From Spirochaetaceae bacterium bin103 (lineage in GTDB: Bacteria > Spirochaetota > Spirochaetia > SZUA-6 > Bin103): a stretch of DNA of 40,326 nt. Below the pieces are notes generated by a model, which saw only the letters and a program-made list of their open reading frames with translations, had not been told where the DNA came from and searched no databases. Positions within the stretch are counted from its first letter, which is position 1; every line of letters begins with the position of its first letter. The translations under genes and the position numbers were made by a program. Positions 8,739-16,537 of the stretch are shown piece after piece. The stretch is from positions 1 to 40,326 of the forward strand of contig MPNH01000050.1 of NCBI GenBank assembly GCA_002238925.1, in the 5' to 3' direction.

Positions 8739-9920
8739 TCAACCGGAGAAGTCCCACGGCCACAACGAGCCGCTTGCTACTTCGTCCCACGGCAGGGCCC
8801 AGATGTTGGCGGCGATCTTGCGCCGTTCGGTTCCGCGGTAGACTACGAATCCGCGCGTCATGTTCAGGTCGCGCATTGCCTGGGCGAGGCCGGAGGTGTC
8901 GTGGCGGGACGCGGTGGATGCGTGCTTGACCTCCAACGGCAGCAGTTCGCCGCCTGCCTCGATCAGCAGGTCGACTTCGGCTCCCGCCTGGGTGCGCCAG
9001 AACCAGAACCGGGGGTCGGGAAGCTGGCTGCGGGCGGCTGCCATCAACTCCATCAGCACGAGCGTTTCGAACGACGCGCCTCGTCCCGGCCAGGTGTCGA
9101 GCATGGCACTGCCGTCCACGTTGGCCAGAGCGTGCAGGATTCCGGTGTCGCGGAAATAGATCTTGGGGCTGCGGGTCAGCCGCTTGCCGACGTTGGCGAA
9201 GTAGGGGCGCAGGCTGGTCAGCATCAGCGCGCCTTCCAGGATGTCGAGGTAGTGGCGTACCGACGCTCCGTTTAACTGCAGTGAGCGCGACAGTGCCGCC
9301 AGGTTCAGCAACCCGCCGTTGACGTGGGTGAGCATGGTCCACAAGGCGCGAATTCGCGCCGCCGGTACCCGTACCCCGAGTTGCGGGAGATCACGCTCGA
9401 TGAGCGTAGTGACATAGCTGGACAGCCACAGAGAACGCGCCTCGTCGTGCGGCAATTCGTAGATGGGCGGCAGCCCGCCCCACAGCCAGCGCTCCGGCCA
9501 TGAGTTGCGCGGCGCGAGTTCGGCGGTCGAGAATCCGCTCAGCTCCAGGATTCCGAGGCGTCCAGTAAGAGTTTCGGCGGCAACCCGCAGGAGCGGCGGA
9601 GCGGCCGAGCCGAGCAGCACCAGCCTGCCCGGAGTACGCTGCTGATCGACGACGTAGCGGATCACCGGGAACAGATCGGGAGCCCGCTGCACTTCGTCGA
9701 TGCAGATCGGACCGGGGTGGTCGCGGAAGAATAACTCCGGATCGGCAGTGATCAGGGCCGCGTCCGCCGGGCGCTCGAGGTCGTAGTGCGCGTGGCCGCC
9801 CAGCTCGTGGCGAACGAACGTGCTCTTGCCGACCTGGCGCGGGCCGACGATTAGTATCACCGGGAAGGTCGCGAGAAAGGTTCGCAGACGATGGGCCAAC
9901 GCGCGAGGGACATAGTTCAT
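8739..9920 (-). CDS. AAA ATPase with DUF4143, 393 aa
   Basis: Walker A is GPRQVGKST (residues 26-34) and Walker B is ICIDEVQ (about 72), followed by VLLGSAAP as sensor 1. This is the AAA_14 type. The C-terminal half is DUF4143 and carries a PD-(D/E)xK-like pattern, EVDLLI then LLPLEVK (about 315-333). Members of this family are common, often solitary, mobile genes; some behave like toxin or defence components, but the activity is not established. It is transcribed towards the helicase operon, ending 63 bp from the dprA-like stop. An A/T-rich inverted repeat sits directly before the ATG. A weak AAGG is too close to the start to be a good Shine-Dalgarno. Confidence 0.88.
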   Translation of the reverse strand: MNYVPRALAHRLRTFLATFPVILIVGPRQVGKSTFVRHELGGHAHYDLERPADAALITADPELFFRDHPGPICIDEVQRAPDLFPVIRYVVDQQRTPGRLVLLGSAAPPLLRVAAETLTGRLGILELSGFSTAELAPRNSWPERWLWGGLPPIYELPHDEARSLWLSSYVTTLIERDLPQLGVRVPAARIRALWTMLTHVNGGLLNLAALSRSLQLNGASVRHYLDILEGALMLTSLRPYFANVGKRLTRSPKIYFRDTGILHALANVDGSAMLDTWPGRGASFETLVLMELMAAARSQLPDPRFWFWRTQAGAEVDLLIEAGGELLPLEVKHASTASRHDTSGLAQAMRDLNMTRGFVVYRGTERRKIAANIWALPWDEVASGSLWPWDFSG

Positions 9921-9922
9921 AC

Positions 9923-9957
9923 CTTGTAAATCGATAGATAGACTATCAGATTACAAG
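9923..9957 (-). promoter_or_regulatory. Inverted repeat abutting the ATPase start codon, probable operator or promoter
   Basis: Arms CTTGTAA (9923-9929) and TTACAAG (9951-9957) are perfect complements. Inner GATAG (9933-9937) and CTATC (9943-9947) also pair, giving 12 of 15 matches per half. It is an A/T-rich island in GC-rich DNA and ends 3 bases before the ATG. On the minus strand TTGTAA could serve as a -35 box, with TCGATT as a weak -10 16 bases later. Confidence 0.55.
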
Positions 9958-9994
9958 TTGTGAGGAAAGTGCGGCGGGCCGAACGGTGCGGTGG

Positions 9995-11215
9995 TCAGTC
10001 GATGAGGGCCTGGTAGACGAGGGGTTTGAGGAGCCGGCGGAGCACGCGGGGCGGGCTGGTGGGGATGGCGTTGGAGTGGACGAGCTGGGCGAAGAAGACC
10101 ACGCTCAGCTCTTCGACGGGGTCGACCCAGAAGTAGGTGCCGGCGAGGCCGCCCCAGGCGAACTGGCCGGGGGAGTCGATCACGTCGGCCGCGGCGGGAT
10201 CGAGGGCCACCGAGAAGCCGAGGCCGAAGCCGACGCCGGCGAACGGAGTTTCGCTGAACATCGCTTGGCCCATGGCGGCGAGGTCGCGGCCCTCGGGCAG
10301 GTGGTTGCAGGTCATGTACTCGACGGTCTTGCGGCCGAGCACGCGGACGCCGTCCAGTTCGCCCTTGCCGAGCAGCATGTCGGCGAAGCGGCGGTAGTCG
10401 TCGATGGTGGCGACCATGCCGCCGCCGCCGGAGAGCATGGCGGGCGGGCGCAGGTAGCGGCTGGTGGCCGGGTCGTCGGTGAGCCGGTAGGCGGGAGCGC
10501 CGGGCACGCCGGCGTCGCACTCGTAGCAGGAGGCAAGGCGGCCGGCGCGGTCGGCCGGCACCATGAAGCCGCTGTCGTTCATGCCCAGCGGGCGGGTAAT
10601 GTATTCGGCGACGTAATCGTCGAGCGGCCGCCCGGACAGCACCTGCACCAGGTAGCCGACCACGTCGGTGGACATGCCGTATTGCCAGCGCGTACCGGGC
10701 GAGAACTGCAGCGGCAGCTCGGCGAGCGTGGCCACCACCGTTTCCAGCGGTTCGGTGTTGCTGACCAGTTCCCGGTATAGCGCGTCCACCGGGTGGCTGT
10801 GCATGAACCCGTAGGTGAGCCCCGAGGTGTGGGTGAGCAGGTCCTTGATGATCATCGGACGGTCGGGCCTGCGCGTCTGGTACTCGCGCCGGTCGCCGCC
10901 GGCGAACACCTGCAGGCGGTCCCAGCCGGGCACGTAGCGGCTCACCGGATCGTCCAACTGGAACCTGCCCTGCTCGTAGAGCTGCATCAGGGCCACGCTG
11001 GCGATCGGCTTGGTCATTGAGTAGATGCGCACGATGGCGTCGCGCTCGAACGGCCGCCCGCGTTCGACGTCCATCTGACCGCCGGCCAGAAACAGCGCCT
11101 CCTGTCCGCGCCGGGAGATCAGCAGCAGGTACCCGGGCAGCTTGCCGTCGTCAACGTAACGGCGCAGCACCGGCTCAATCCGGGTGAGCCGCTTCTCGCA
11201 GAGTCCGTCAGCCAT
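9995..11215 (-). CDS. Serine hydrolase of the beta-lactamase/EstB (class C-like) family, 406 aa
   Basis: The nucleophile motif is SMTK (Ser66, Lys69) after VRIYS. The Tyr motif is WQYGMS (about residue 178), and a GGLAGTYFWVDP segment near the C terminus is the counterpart of the KTG box. These place it in the esterase and beta-lactamase-like hydrolases rather than true AmpC. No signal peptide is visible, so it should be cytoplasmic, which argues for an esterase or amidase acting on small molecules instead of a resistance enzyme. The ATG overlaps the end of the 58-residue gene upstream by 8 bp, so the two, and probably the CoA-transferase gene before them, form one transcription unit. The substrate cannot be told from sequence. 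Confidence 0.88.
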   Translation of the reverse strand: MADGLCEKRLTRIEPVLRRYVDDGKLPGYLLLISRRGQEALFLAGGQMDVERGRPFERDAIVRIYSMTKPIASVALMQLYEQGRFQLDDPVSRYVPGWDRLQVFAGGDRREYQTRRPDRPMIIKDLLTHTSGLTYGFMHSHPVDALYRELVSNTEPLETVVATLAELPLQFSPGTRWQYGMSTDVVGYLVQVLSGRPLDDYVAEYITRPLGMNDSGFMVPADRAGRLASCYECDAGVPGAPAYRLTDDPATSRYLRPPAMLSGGGGMVATIDDYRRFADMLLGKGELDGVRVLGRKTVEYMTCNHLPEGRDLAAMGQAMFSETPFAGVGFGLGFSVALDPAAADVIDSPGQFAWGGLAGTYFWVDPVEELSVVFFAQLVHSNAIPTSPPRVLRRLLKPLVYQALID

Positions 11216-11384
11216 CTGCGGAGCTTACCACATCGCGCGGTCCGCGGCGGTGCTCTCGAAGCTCTCGAAGCTGTGCCACCACCTCGGCGGCAGGGCGCAC
11301 TCGGCCGGATGCGATCTGCCGGTTGCCGAGTGCCAGGATCTTGAGCAGCGCACGGGTTTCCTGCGTGTGTCGGTAGCCGTCCAT
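11208..11384 (-). CDS. Small helical protein, 58 aa, antitoxin-like
   Basis: The product starts MDGYRHTQETRALLKILALG, continues NRQIASGRVRPAAEVVAQLR, and ends in a charged tail. The LLKILALGNRQIxxGxVxPAxEVV pattern is one I associate with short prevent-host-death-like or antitoxin-type proteins, but I cannot name the family. The start lies 8 bases after the CoA-transferase stop and the end overlaps the hydrolase start (ATGGCTGA), the kind of spacing real genes in an operon show. No toxin gene is next to it. There is no strong Shine-Dalgarno; translation is probably coupled. Confidence 0.55.
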   Translation of the reverse strand: MDGYRHTQETRALLKILALGNRQIASGRVRPAAEVVAQLRELREHRRGPRDVVSSADG

Positions 11385-11392
11385 ACTGCCGG

Positions 11393-13939
11393 TCAGTGGG
11401 GGAGGTAGGCGTCGTGGAGTTGCTCGGCGGCGACTCCTTGGGCGATCCAGCGGTCGATGCGGGCGTCGTCGTGGCCGAGTTCGCTCAGGATGGCGCGGGT
11501 GTGGGCGCCAATCTTCGGCATCGGGTTGGCGAGGCGCAGCGAGGTACCGGCGAAGCGCGCGTAGGTGGGCGCCGGGTTGTCGGCCGGGCTGCCGGCCGGG
11601 TGGTCGAGCAGGCGGATTACCGAGATCGACTCGCCGCCGCTCCACGCGGCGCGCTCGGCGTCGGTCATCTCGCGCAGGCCGATGCGGCGCACGTCTTCAA
11701 TGTAGTTGACCCGCTGGCAGCCGAACCCGGCGGCGCCGAATGCCTGTTCCCAGTGGGACACCGGCTGCCCGGCGATGGCTGCCTGCAGGGCGGCGATGCG
11801 CGCCGCATCCTGGTCCGCGGCGACCGGGATTGCCGCCAGGCCGGGGACTTCTTGCAGCCGCGGCAGGTCCTCCGGGAGGCCGGTCAGCACCAGCCAGCCG
11901 TCGGCGGCGCGGTACAGGTGCTCCAGGGAGTGGGTTCCCAGTACCTCCTGCCCCTGCGGGCCGTCGGCGGGCAGGGTGTCGGCGGCCGCCCAGACGAAGG
12001 GCGCCTGTACCAGTTGCCCGCCCTGTGCCAGGGAGGTGAACACCAAGTCGCCGCCGCCCTCGCGCGTGCGGCGCAGCAGGGCCAGCGCGATGCCGTAGGC
12101 GCCGGAGTAGCCGGTCAGGTAGTCGATGCAGGAGGCGAAGCCGTGCAGCTCGGGACGCTCGCCGGGGCCGCCATAGCGGGTCATGATGCCGGTGGCCGCC
12201 TGCAGCACGGGGTCGAAGCCGGGCAGCTCCGTCCACGGCCCTCGGCGCGGCCCGTTGAACGCGGTCAGGTTGAGGTACACGATGTCCGGATTGATGCGCG
12301 CCAGGCTGGCCTGGTCGATGCCGAGCCGCTCCGCCACGCCGGGACGGAAGTTGTGCACGATCACGTCGGCGCCAGCGGCGAGCTGTTCGAACACGCGCTT
12401 GCCGTCCGCCTGCTTGAGGTCCAGGATCATGCTGCGTTTGCCCTGGCCTACCTCCACGTGCAGCATGCACGAGGTGGACGGCAGGAAGTAGGGGTTGGGC
12501 GAATCGATCTTGATCACGTCGGCGCCATACTCGGCCAGGGTGCGGGCGCAGCACGGGCCGGCGAGCACGGTGGACAGGTCCAGCACCTTGAGCCCTGCGA
12601 GGATGCCCGCGGTGGAGCGTTCCGGGCCCGTGGGCGCGGCTCCGTTGCCGTTCGCGGACGGCAGATCCCGCAGCAGCGCCGCGAGGTCGGCCCGGCGCGC
12701 CGGGCGCGGTACGTGCCACTGCCGCCCGGTGCGGCCGAGCGACGTCTGCACGCCGAACTGGCGGATCGGGCCGTGTACCGGGTCGTCCACCTCCACGGTG
12801 AGCGCGGCGGCGTCCGTTTCCGGCGCGTGCAGCCACTCCTGGGTGCTGCGGTGCACGCTGAACGGCACCCCGTGCGCGCGCATGATCGGCGTCCAGTCGG
12901 CCGCCGGCTTCTGCCGGAACGCCTCCGCCATCCGCTCGCGCACCGTCAGCTTCCACTCCCGTGACATGCCGTCGTAGTCCTGCAGGTTGTTAGGCCGGGT
13001 CAGGTCGTCGTAGGGCGGCACGTCCACCATGCCCTCGCCGATCAGGCGGTCATAGATCCCCAGCGCCTTGATCAGCTGCACCGAGTTGCGGCGGCTGTTG
13101 CCGGCCAGCACGAACACCCAGTTGCCGTCGCCGGCTTGGTGGCTGTCGAACATCGCCGGCTGCAGGGGGCGGAGCTGGTCGATCAGCCGGCGCCGTTCGT
13201 CCGCGTCCGCCTGCTGCATGCGCTCGCGCAACGCGTCGTTTGCCGGGTTGGGCCGCTTGCCGTAGCGCGCCGGCGCATCGGCCACGCGCAGCAGGAAGGC
13301 GCCCATCGCCGACATCGCGGCGCCCGCCAGCGGCACCTCGATTGCCTCGCCGCGCCCGCTCTGCTCGCGCGCGTATAGCGCCAGGGTTACCGCCAGCGCG
13401 CCGTGCACGGCGCCGTATGCGGAGGCCAGCGGGATCGGCGTGTACTGGGGCGGCGCGTGCAGTGCGCGGCGAATCGCATGCAGGTCGGTAAACACGCCGG
13501 TGGCCGCGTTCAGCACGCTCTCGAAGGCGCGCAGCGAGGCGTGCTGCTCGCCCGCCCCGAAACCTGGCAGGGAGAGGTACACCAGGCGCGGGTGGGCTGC
13601 CGTCATGGCCGCGGCGCCCAGTCCCAGCCGATCCATCACCCCGGGCCGGAAGTTCTCCACCACCACGTCCGCCGCGGCCACCAGTCGGTGTGCCGCCGCG
13701 CGCCCGGCATCGCTCTTCAGGTCCAGTTCCACCACCTGCTTGCCGCGGTTGAACACCGCGCCGGCGGGGGTGGCGCAGGAGGGGTGTCCAGGCCGGTCGA
13801 CCTTGATTACCTCGGCGCCCTGGTCGGCGAGCAGCATGCCGGACAGCGGCCCGGCGAGGTAGTGGCCGAAGTCGACCACGCGAATGCCGGCCAGCGGCGG
13901 GCGGCCGTTGGCGGCGGCGGGGGAACGGCTGTCGTTCAT
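11393..13939 (-). CDS. Tandem two-domain class III CoA-transferase (CaiB/BaiF family), 848 aa
   Basis: Two CaiB/BaiF domains lie in one chain, about residues 15-400 and 435-840, twice the usual 400-residue length. Both open with the family pattern (LAGIRVVDFGHYLAGPLSG; LAGLKVLDLSTVLAGPCCA) and a VIKVD or VIKID strand, and both have a NFRPGV segment. Family III enzymes move CoA between acids through an aspartyl-CoA intermediate. Domain 2 has that Asp (SCIDYLTGY, Asp606), whereas domain 1 has Ser at the matching place (PLASAYG, about residue 170), so only domain 2 looks catalytic. The ATG at 13937-13939 is chosen because the upstream extension has no domain sense. There is no Shine-Dalgarno, but a promoter sits close by. 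The substrate is unknown. Confidence 0.85.
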   Translation of the reverse strand: MNDSRSPAAANGRPPLAGIRVVDFGHYLAGPLSGMLLADQGAEVIKVDRPGHPSCATPAGAVFNRGKQVVELDLKSDAGRAAAHRLVAAADVVVENFRPGVMDRLGLGAAAMTAAHPRLVYLSLPGFGAGEQHASLRAFESVLNAATGVFTDLHAIRRALHAPPQYTPIPLASAYGAVHGALAVTLALYAREQSGRGEAIEVPLAGAAMSAMGAFLLRVADAPARYGKRPNPANDALRERMQQADADERRRLIDQLRPLQPAMFDSHQAGDGNWVFVLAGNSRRNSVQLIKALGIYDRLIGEGMVDVPPYDDLTRPNNLQDYDGMSREWKLTVRERMAEAFRQKPAADWTPIMRAHGVPFSVHRSTQEWLHAPETDAAALTVEVDDPVHGPIRQFGVQTSLGRTGRQWHVPRPARRADLAALLRDLPSANGNGAAPTGPERSTAGILAGLKVLDLSTVLAGPCCARTLAEYGADVIKIDSPNPYFLPSTSCMLHVEVGQGKRSMILDLKQADGKRVFEQLAAGADVIVHNFRPGVAERLGIDQASLARINPDIVYLNLTAFNGPRRGPWTELPGFDPVLQAATGIMTRYGGPGERPELHGFASCIDYLTGYSGAYGIALALLRRTREGGGDLVFTSLAQGGQLVQAPFVWAAADTLPADGPQGQEVLGTHSLEHLYRAADGWLVLTGLPEDLPRLQEVPGLAAIPVAADQDAARIAALQAAIAGQPVSHWEQAFGAAGFGCQRVNYIEDVRRIGLREMTDAERAAWSGGESISVIRLLDHPAGSPADNPAPTYARFAGTSLRLANPMPKIGAHTRAILSELGHDDARIDRWIAQGVAAEQLHDAYLPH

Positions 13940-13948
13940 CGGGAGGGA

Positions 13949-13978
13949 ATGATCCACCGGACGGTGAACCGAGGTCAA
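13949..13978 (-). promoter_or_regulatory. Probable promoter of the CoA-transferase gene
   Basis: On the minus strand TTGACC (13973-13978) is followed after 18 bases by GATCAT (13949-13954), then 9 bases to the ATG. This would give a leader of only about 3 bases. The -35 box is strong and the -10 box moderate. Confidence 0.4.
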
Positions 13979-14100
13979 GGAACGGCCCGCGGCCACGGCG
14001 GCCACAGCCACACCCACAGCTGGTAACAGCGGTCAGCGTGGGCGGCGTCTCAGCGGCGGGTGGGAGCGCCGAACGCGGCAGGCGATTTCGCTGGCCGATA

Positions 14101-14148
14101 GTGGTAACAAAATCGCGAAAAAGTTGGCGTACCACTTGACACGATTTT
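14101..14148. promoter_or_regulatory. Two interleaved inverted repeats in the divergent gap 13940-14320
   Basis: GTGGTA (14101-14106) pairs with TACCAC (14130-14135), and AAAATCG (14109-14115) pairs with CGATTTT (14142-14148). The pairs cross each other, so they are either two operator half-site pairs or a pseudoknot. A consensus TTGACA (14136-14141) lies within, with no good -10 for it. The gap between the divergent CoA-transferase and HNH genes holds no convincing gene. Confidence 0.35.
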
Positions 14149-14305
14149 GGAGGCGCATAACGGCTCTCCATGGCGCGCGGCGGCCCCTCCGACTCTTCGA
14201 AAACGACTTGGCGTCGGTGGACGTGGCAGCACCCCGCTGAGCGGCCTTCCGGGCGCCGTTCCACCGCCATCAAGGACTCTTTGAAGGCTGCTATTTTCAA
14301 TCCCG

Positions 14306-14314
14306 TGGTATACT
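14306..14314 (+). promoter_or_regulatory. Extended -10 promoter element before the HNH gene
   Basis: TGGTATACT is an extended -10 box. The hexamer TATACT (14309-14314) ends exactly 6 bases before the ATG at 14321, so transcription would begin at the start codon. No Shine-Dalgarno is present, and no clear -35 is seen at the standard distance. Confidence 0.5.
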
Positions 14315-14320
14315 TACGTC

Positions 14321-16293
14321 ATGATCTCCACGCCCCCTCCCAGCCTCTGGTCCACCGTCTCCGCGCTGCCCGATTACCTGCTGCTATCGCAGACTCGGCA
14401 GCTCGCACGCCACGAGCAGGCGCTGCAGATCCTGGTCCTCGACCACCTGCGCGAGATCGAGGCGCGGCAGCTCCACCTGACCCGCGGGTACGGCAGCCTG
14501 TACGACTACGTGGTGCGCGAGTTGGGCTACACCCCGGCCGCCGCCTGGCGGCGGATCAAGGCGATGCGGCTGAGCACCCAGATCGGCGTTGCCGGCGAAT
14601 TGCTGCGCGACGGCTCCCTGAAGCTGAGCAACGCGGCGCAACTGCAGAACCTGTTCGAACGCAGCGACCGCAACGAGCGCAACCACGGCCGCCCGCCGAG
14701 CAGTCAGGGTGCGGATGGCGGTGCAGGCGGTGCGCCGCGGGGTGACGTTGCCGGGGGAGCGGCACCGGGAGCACCGATGCGCGCCGGGGAGCGCGACCTA
14801 TCACCGGGCGGCGGGCCGGTGCTGGACGCGGCGGCGCGGGAGAAGCTGGTCAAGCAGGCGGTGGGCAAGAGCACCCGCGAAGTGCAGCAGATGCTGGCGG
14901 AGGTGGACCCGGAACTGGCGCCTCCGAGCGACCGGCTGCGTGCGCTCGGAGGCGGGCGCTGGGAACTGAAGGCGGCGGTCGACGCGGAGTGCCGGCATGG
15001 GCTGGAGAAGCTGCAGATGCTGCTGTCGCACCAGAACCCGCACCTGACACTGGGCAGTCTGGTGGCGCGGCTGGTGCGGGAGGGTCTGGACCGCTACGAC
15101 CCGGAGCGGCCACGGCGCGCGCGGCGCTCCGGCAGCCGCGGCTCGGCAACCGGCCAGCGGTCCGCGAATACGCAGGCGCGGCGCGATAAGGACGCGGTGC
15201 AGCGAAGAGTGGCCCGCGCAAAGAGCGGCGCTGACGAACGCCGGAGCGAGGTCGAGCATAATCTCGCATCGTCCGGGGCGGTGTTGGCTAACGCACCCCG
15301 TCTTTCGGCGCCGAAGCGCCCCTCGGAGGCCGAGCGAGGCAGCGAGTCACCCGTGGCGGGAGCGAAGAGCGGTGCCCCCACGGCCCTGCCGGCGGGTGCC
15401 GGTCCGAAGCAGAGGTCGTGCGCGCGTCGCAGGCGGTGGCCGGCGAAGGTGAGGCCGCTTCGGCGCCGAAGCAACACATGGAGGCTGAGCGCTGCAGTGC
15501 GAAGGCCGAGGCGGTGCAGCGGAGCATGGCCCGCGCGAGGGGCGGCACGATCGAAAGGAGCGAGGTAGCGCGGGATGACGTATCGCTCACGGCGGTGCCG
15601 GAGGGCGGGGGGCGCCGGCGCGAGATGGAGCACGCGTGCGGGCCACCGAAGGCAATGGGTGGTGGCGGCGGTCGGGCTGCTTCGCTGCCGAAGTGGCAAC
15701 GGCGCGCCGCGGGTGATGGGCGTAGCGAGGGGAAGGGCGGTGTTCCCGGCCGTGCAGCGGGCGCGGCGGAACTGCGTTTCGATGCCGGCGGGCACAGCGC
15801 GTCGCGGGCGCAAGCGCCAGGCTGCCACCGGCGCACGACTTCGGTGGCGAAGTGGCTGCAGTATTCCGCCGGGAATGGCCGGCTGGGGCGCGCGGGGCGT
15901 TCGCCGGTGCTGGAGCGGCACCTTGCCGCGTTGAGGCGCGTCGGCGCGGTGCCGGGCGAAGCTGCCGCCGGCGGCGATGCACACCGCCAGAATACCCCAC
16001 ACGACGCAGATCAGGTGGACGCAGTACCTGTGGTCGGCAATTATCGGCGCCGGTCCCGGTACGTTCCGGCTGCCGTGAAGCGGGCGGTGTGGCGGCGTGA
16101 CCAGGGTTGTTGCAGCTATGTGGATCCGCACAGCGGCCGGCGCTGCGGCTCCCGTTATCGGCTGGAGATCGATCATATCGTCCCGTTCGCGCTCGGCGGC
16201 GCTACCGAGCCGGGGAACCTGAGAATCCGGTGCGGAGCACATCACCGGTTCCGTCATTGCTTCGCGCCACAACCGTCGCCGCGAGTGCGCTGA
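14321..16293 (+). pseudogene. HNH endonuclease gene, frameshifted in an expanded low-complexity middle
   Basis: The N-terminal part has LDHLREIEARQLHL, a TRGYGSLYDYVVRELGY segment and AAWRRIKAMRL (residues 40-90), usual for a family of HNH proteins in Gram-negative environmental bacteria. The C-terminal part has YVPAAVKRAVWRRDQGCCSY, then LEIDHIVPFALGG and CGAHH, an HNH nuclease with its Cys and His metal ligands. The two halves lie in different frames. The first frame runs to 15568 and the second is open from at least 15418 to 16293, so the shift falls near 15411-15568. The middle is an Ala/Arg/Gly-rich expansion with degenerate repeats. A 1- or 2-base error in the assembly would restore one protein of about 655 residues. 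The start follows a leaderless-type promoter. Confidence 0.7.
15191..15570 (+). repeat. Degenerate internal repeat in the HNH gene
   Basis: A block near 15191-15256 (GCGGTGCAGCGAAGAGTGGC, then CCGCGCAAAGAGCGGCG) recurs in diverged form near 15507-15570 (GCGGTGCAGCGGAGCATGGC, then CCGCGCGAGGGGCGGCA), about 316 bases later. A period of 316 is not a multiple of 3, so the copies are in different frames. This fits a duplication, or an assembly join, being involved in the frameshift. Confidence 0.55.
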
Positions 16294-16364
16294 CTGATGC
16301 CCGGGCGCTGTGGTCTCCGCGGTCGAGTCGGGCAAGGCGAGCAGAGCGTGGCATCGGGGGACGC

Positions 16365-16401
16365 GAGTCACTGCGCCCGGATCGGCGCATCCGGGCGACT
16401 C
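16365..16401. terminator. Perfect 9-bp hairpin between the HNH and TPP-enzyme genes
   Basis: CGCCCGGAT (16374-16382) and ATCCGGGCG (16389-16397) are perfect complements around a 6-base loop, with an outer GAGT/ACTC pairing across a bulge. There is no T tract, so a Rho-independent terminator is unproven; it may be an operator or an intergenic RNA hairpin. The 244 bases between the two genes hold nothing else I can support. Confidence 0.4.
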
Positions 16402-16537
16402 GGGACGACGCACGCCATGACCGCGATCCAGTTCCCGATCGGCAGGATCTTCGGGTCGGCGGCTCTTTCGTCATGAGGTGGGTGCGGCTGGCGTGTTTAC
16501 AGATTGTGGCGGTTCGGCTACTGTCGCCGCATACGAT

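Noticed and set aside
9995..11215. Antibiotic-resistance beta-lactamase
   Set aside because: No signal peptide, and the motifs fit EstB-like esterases and hydrolases better than secreted AmpC enzymes.
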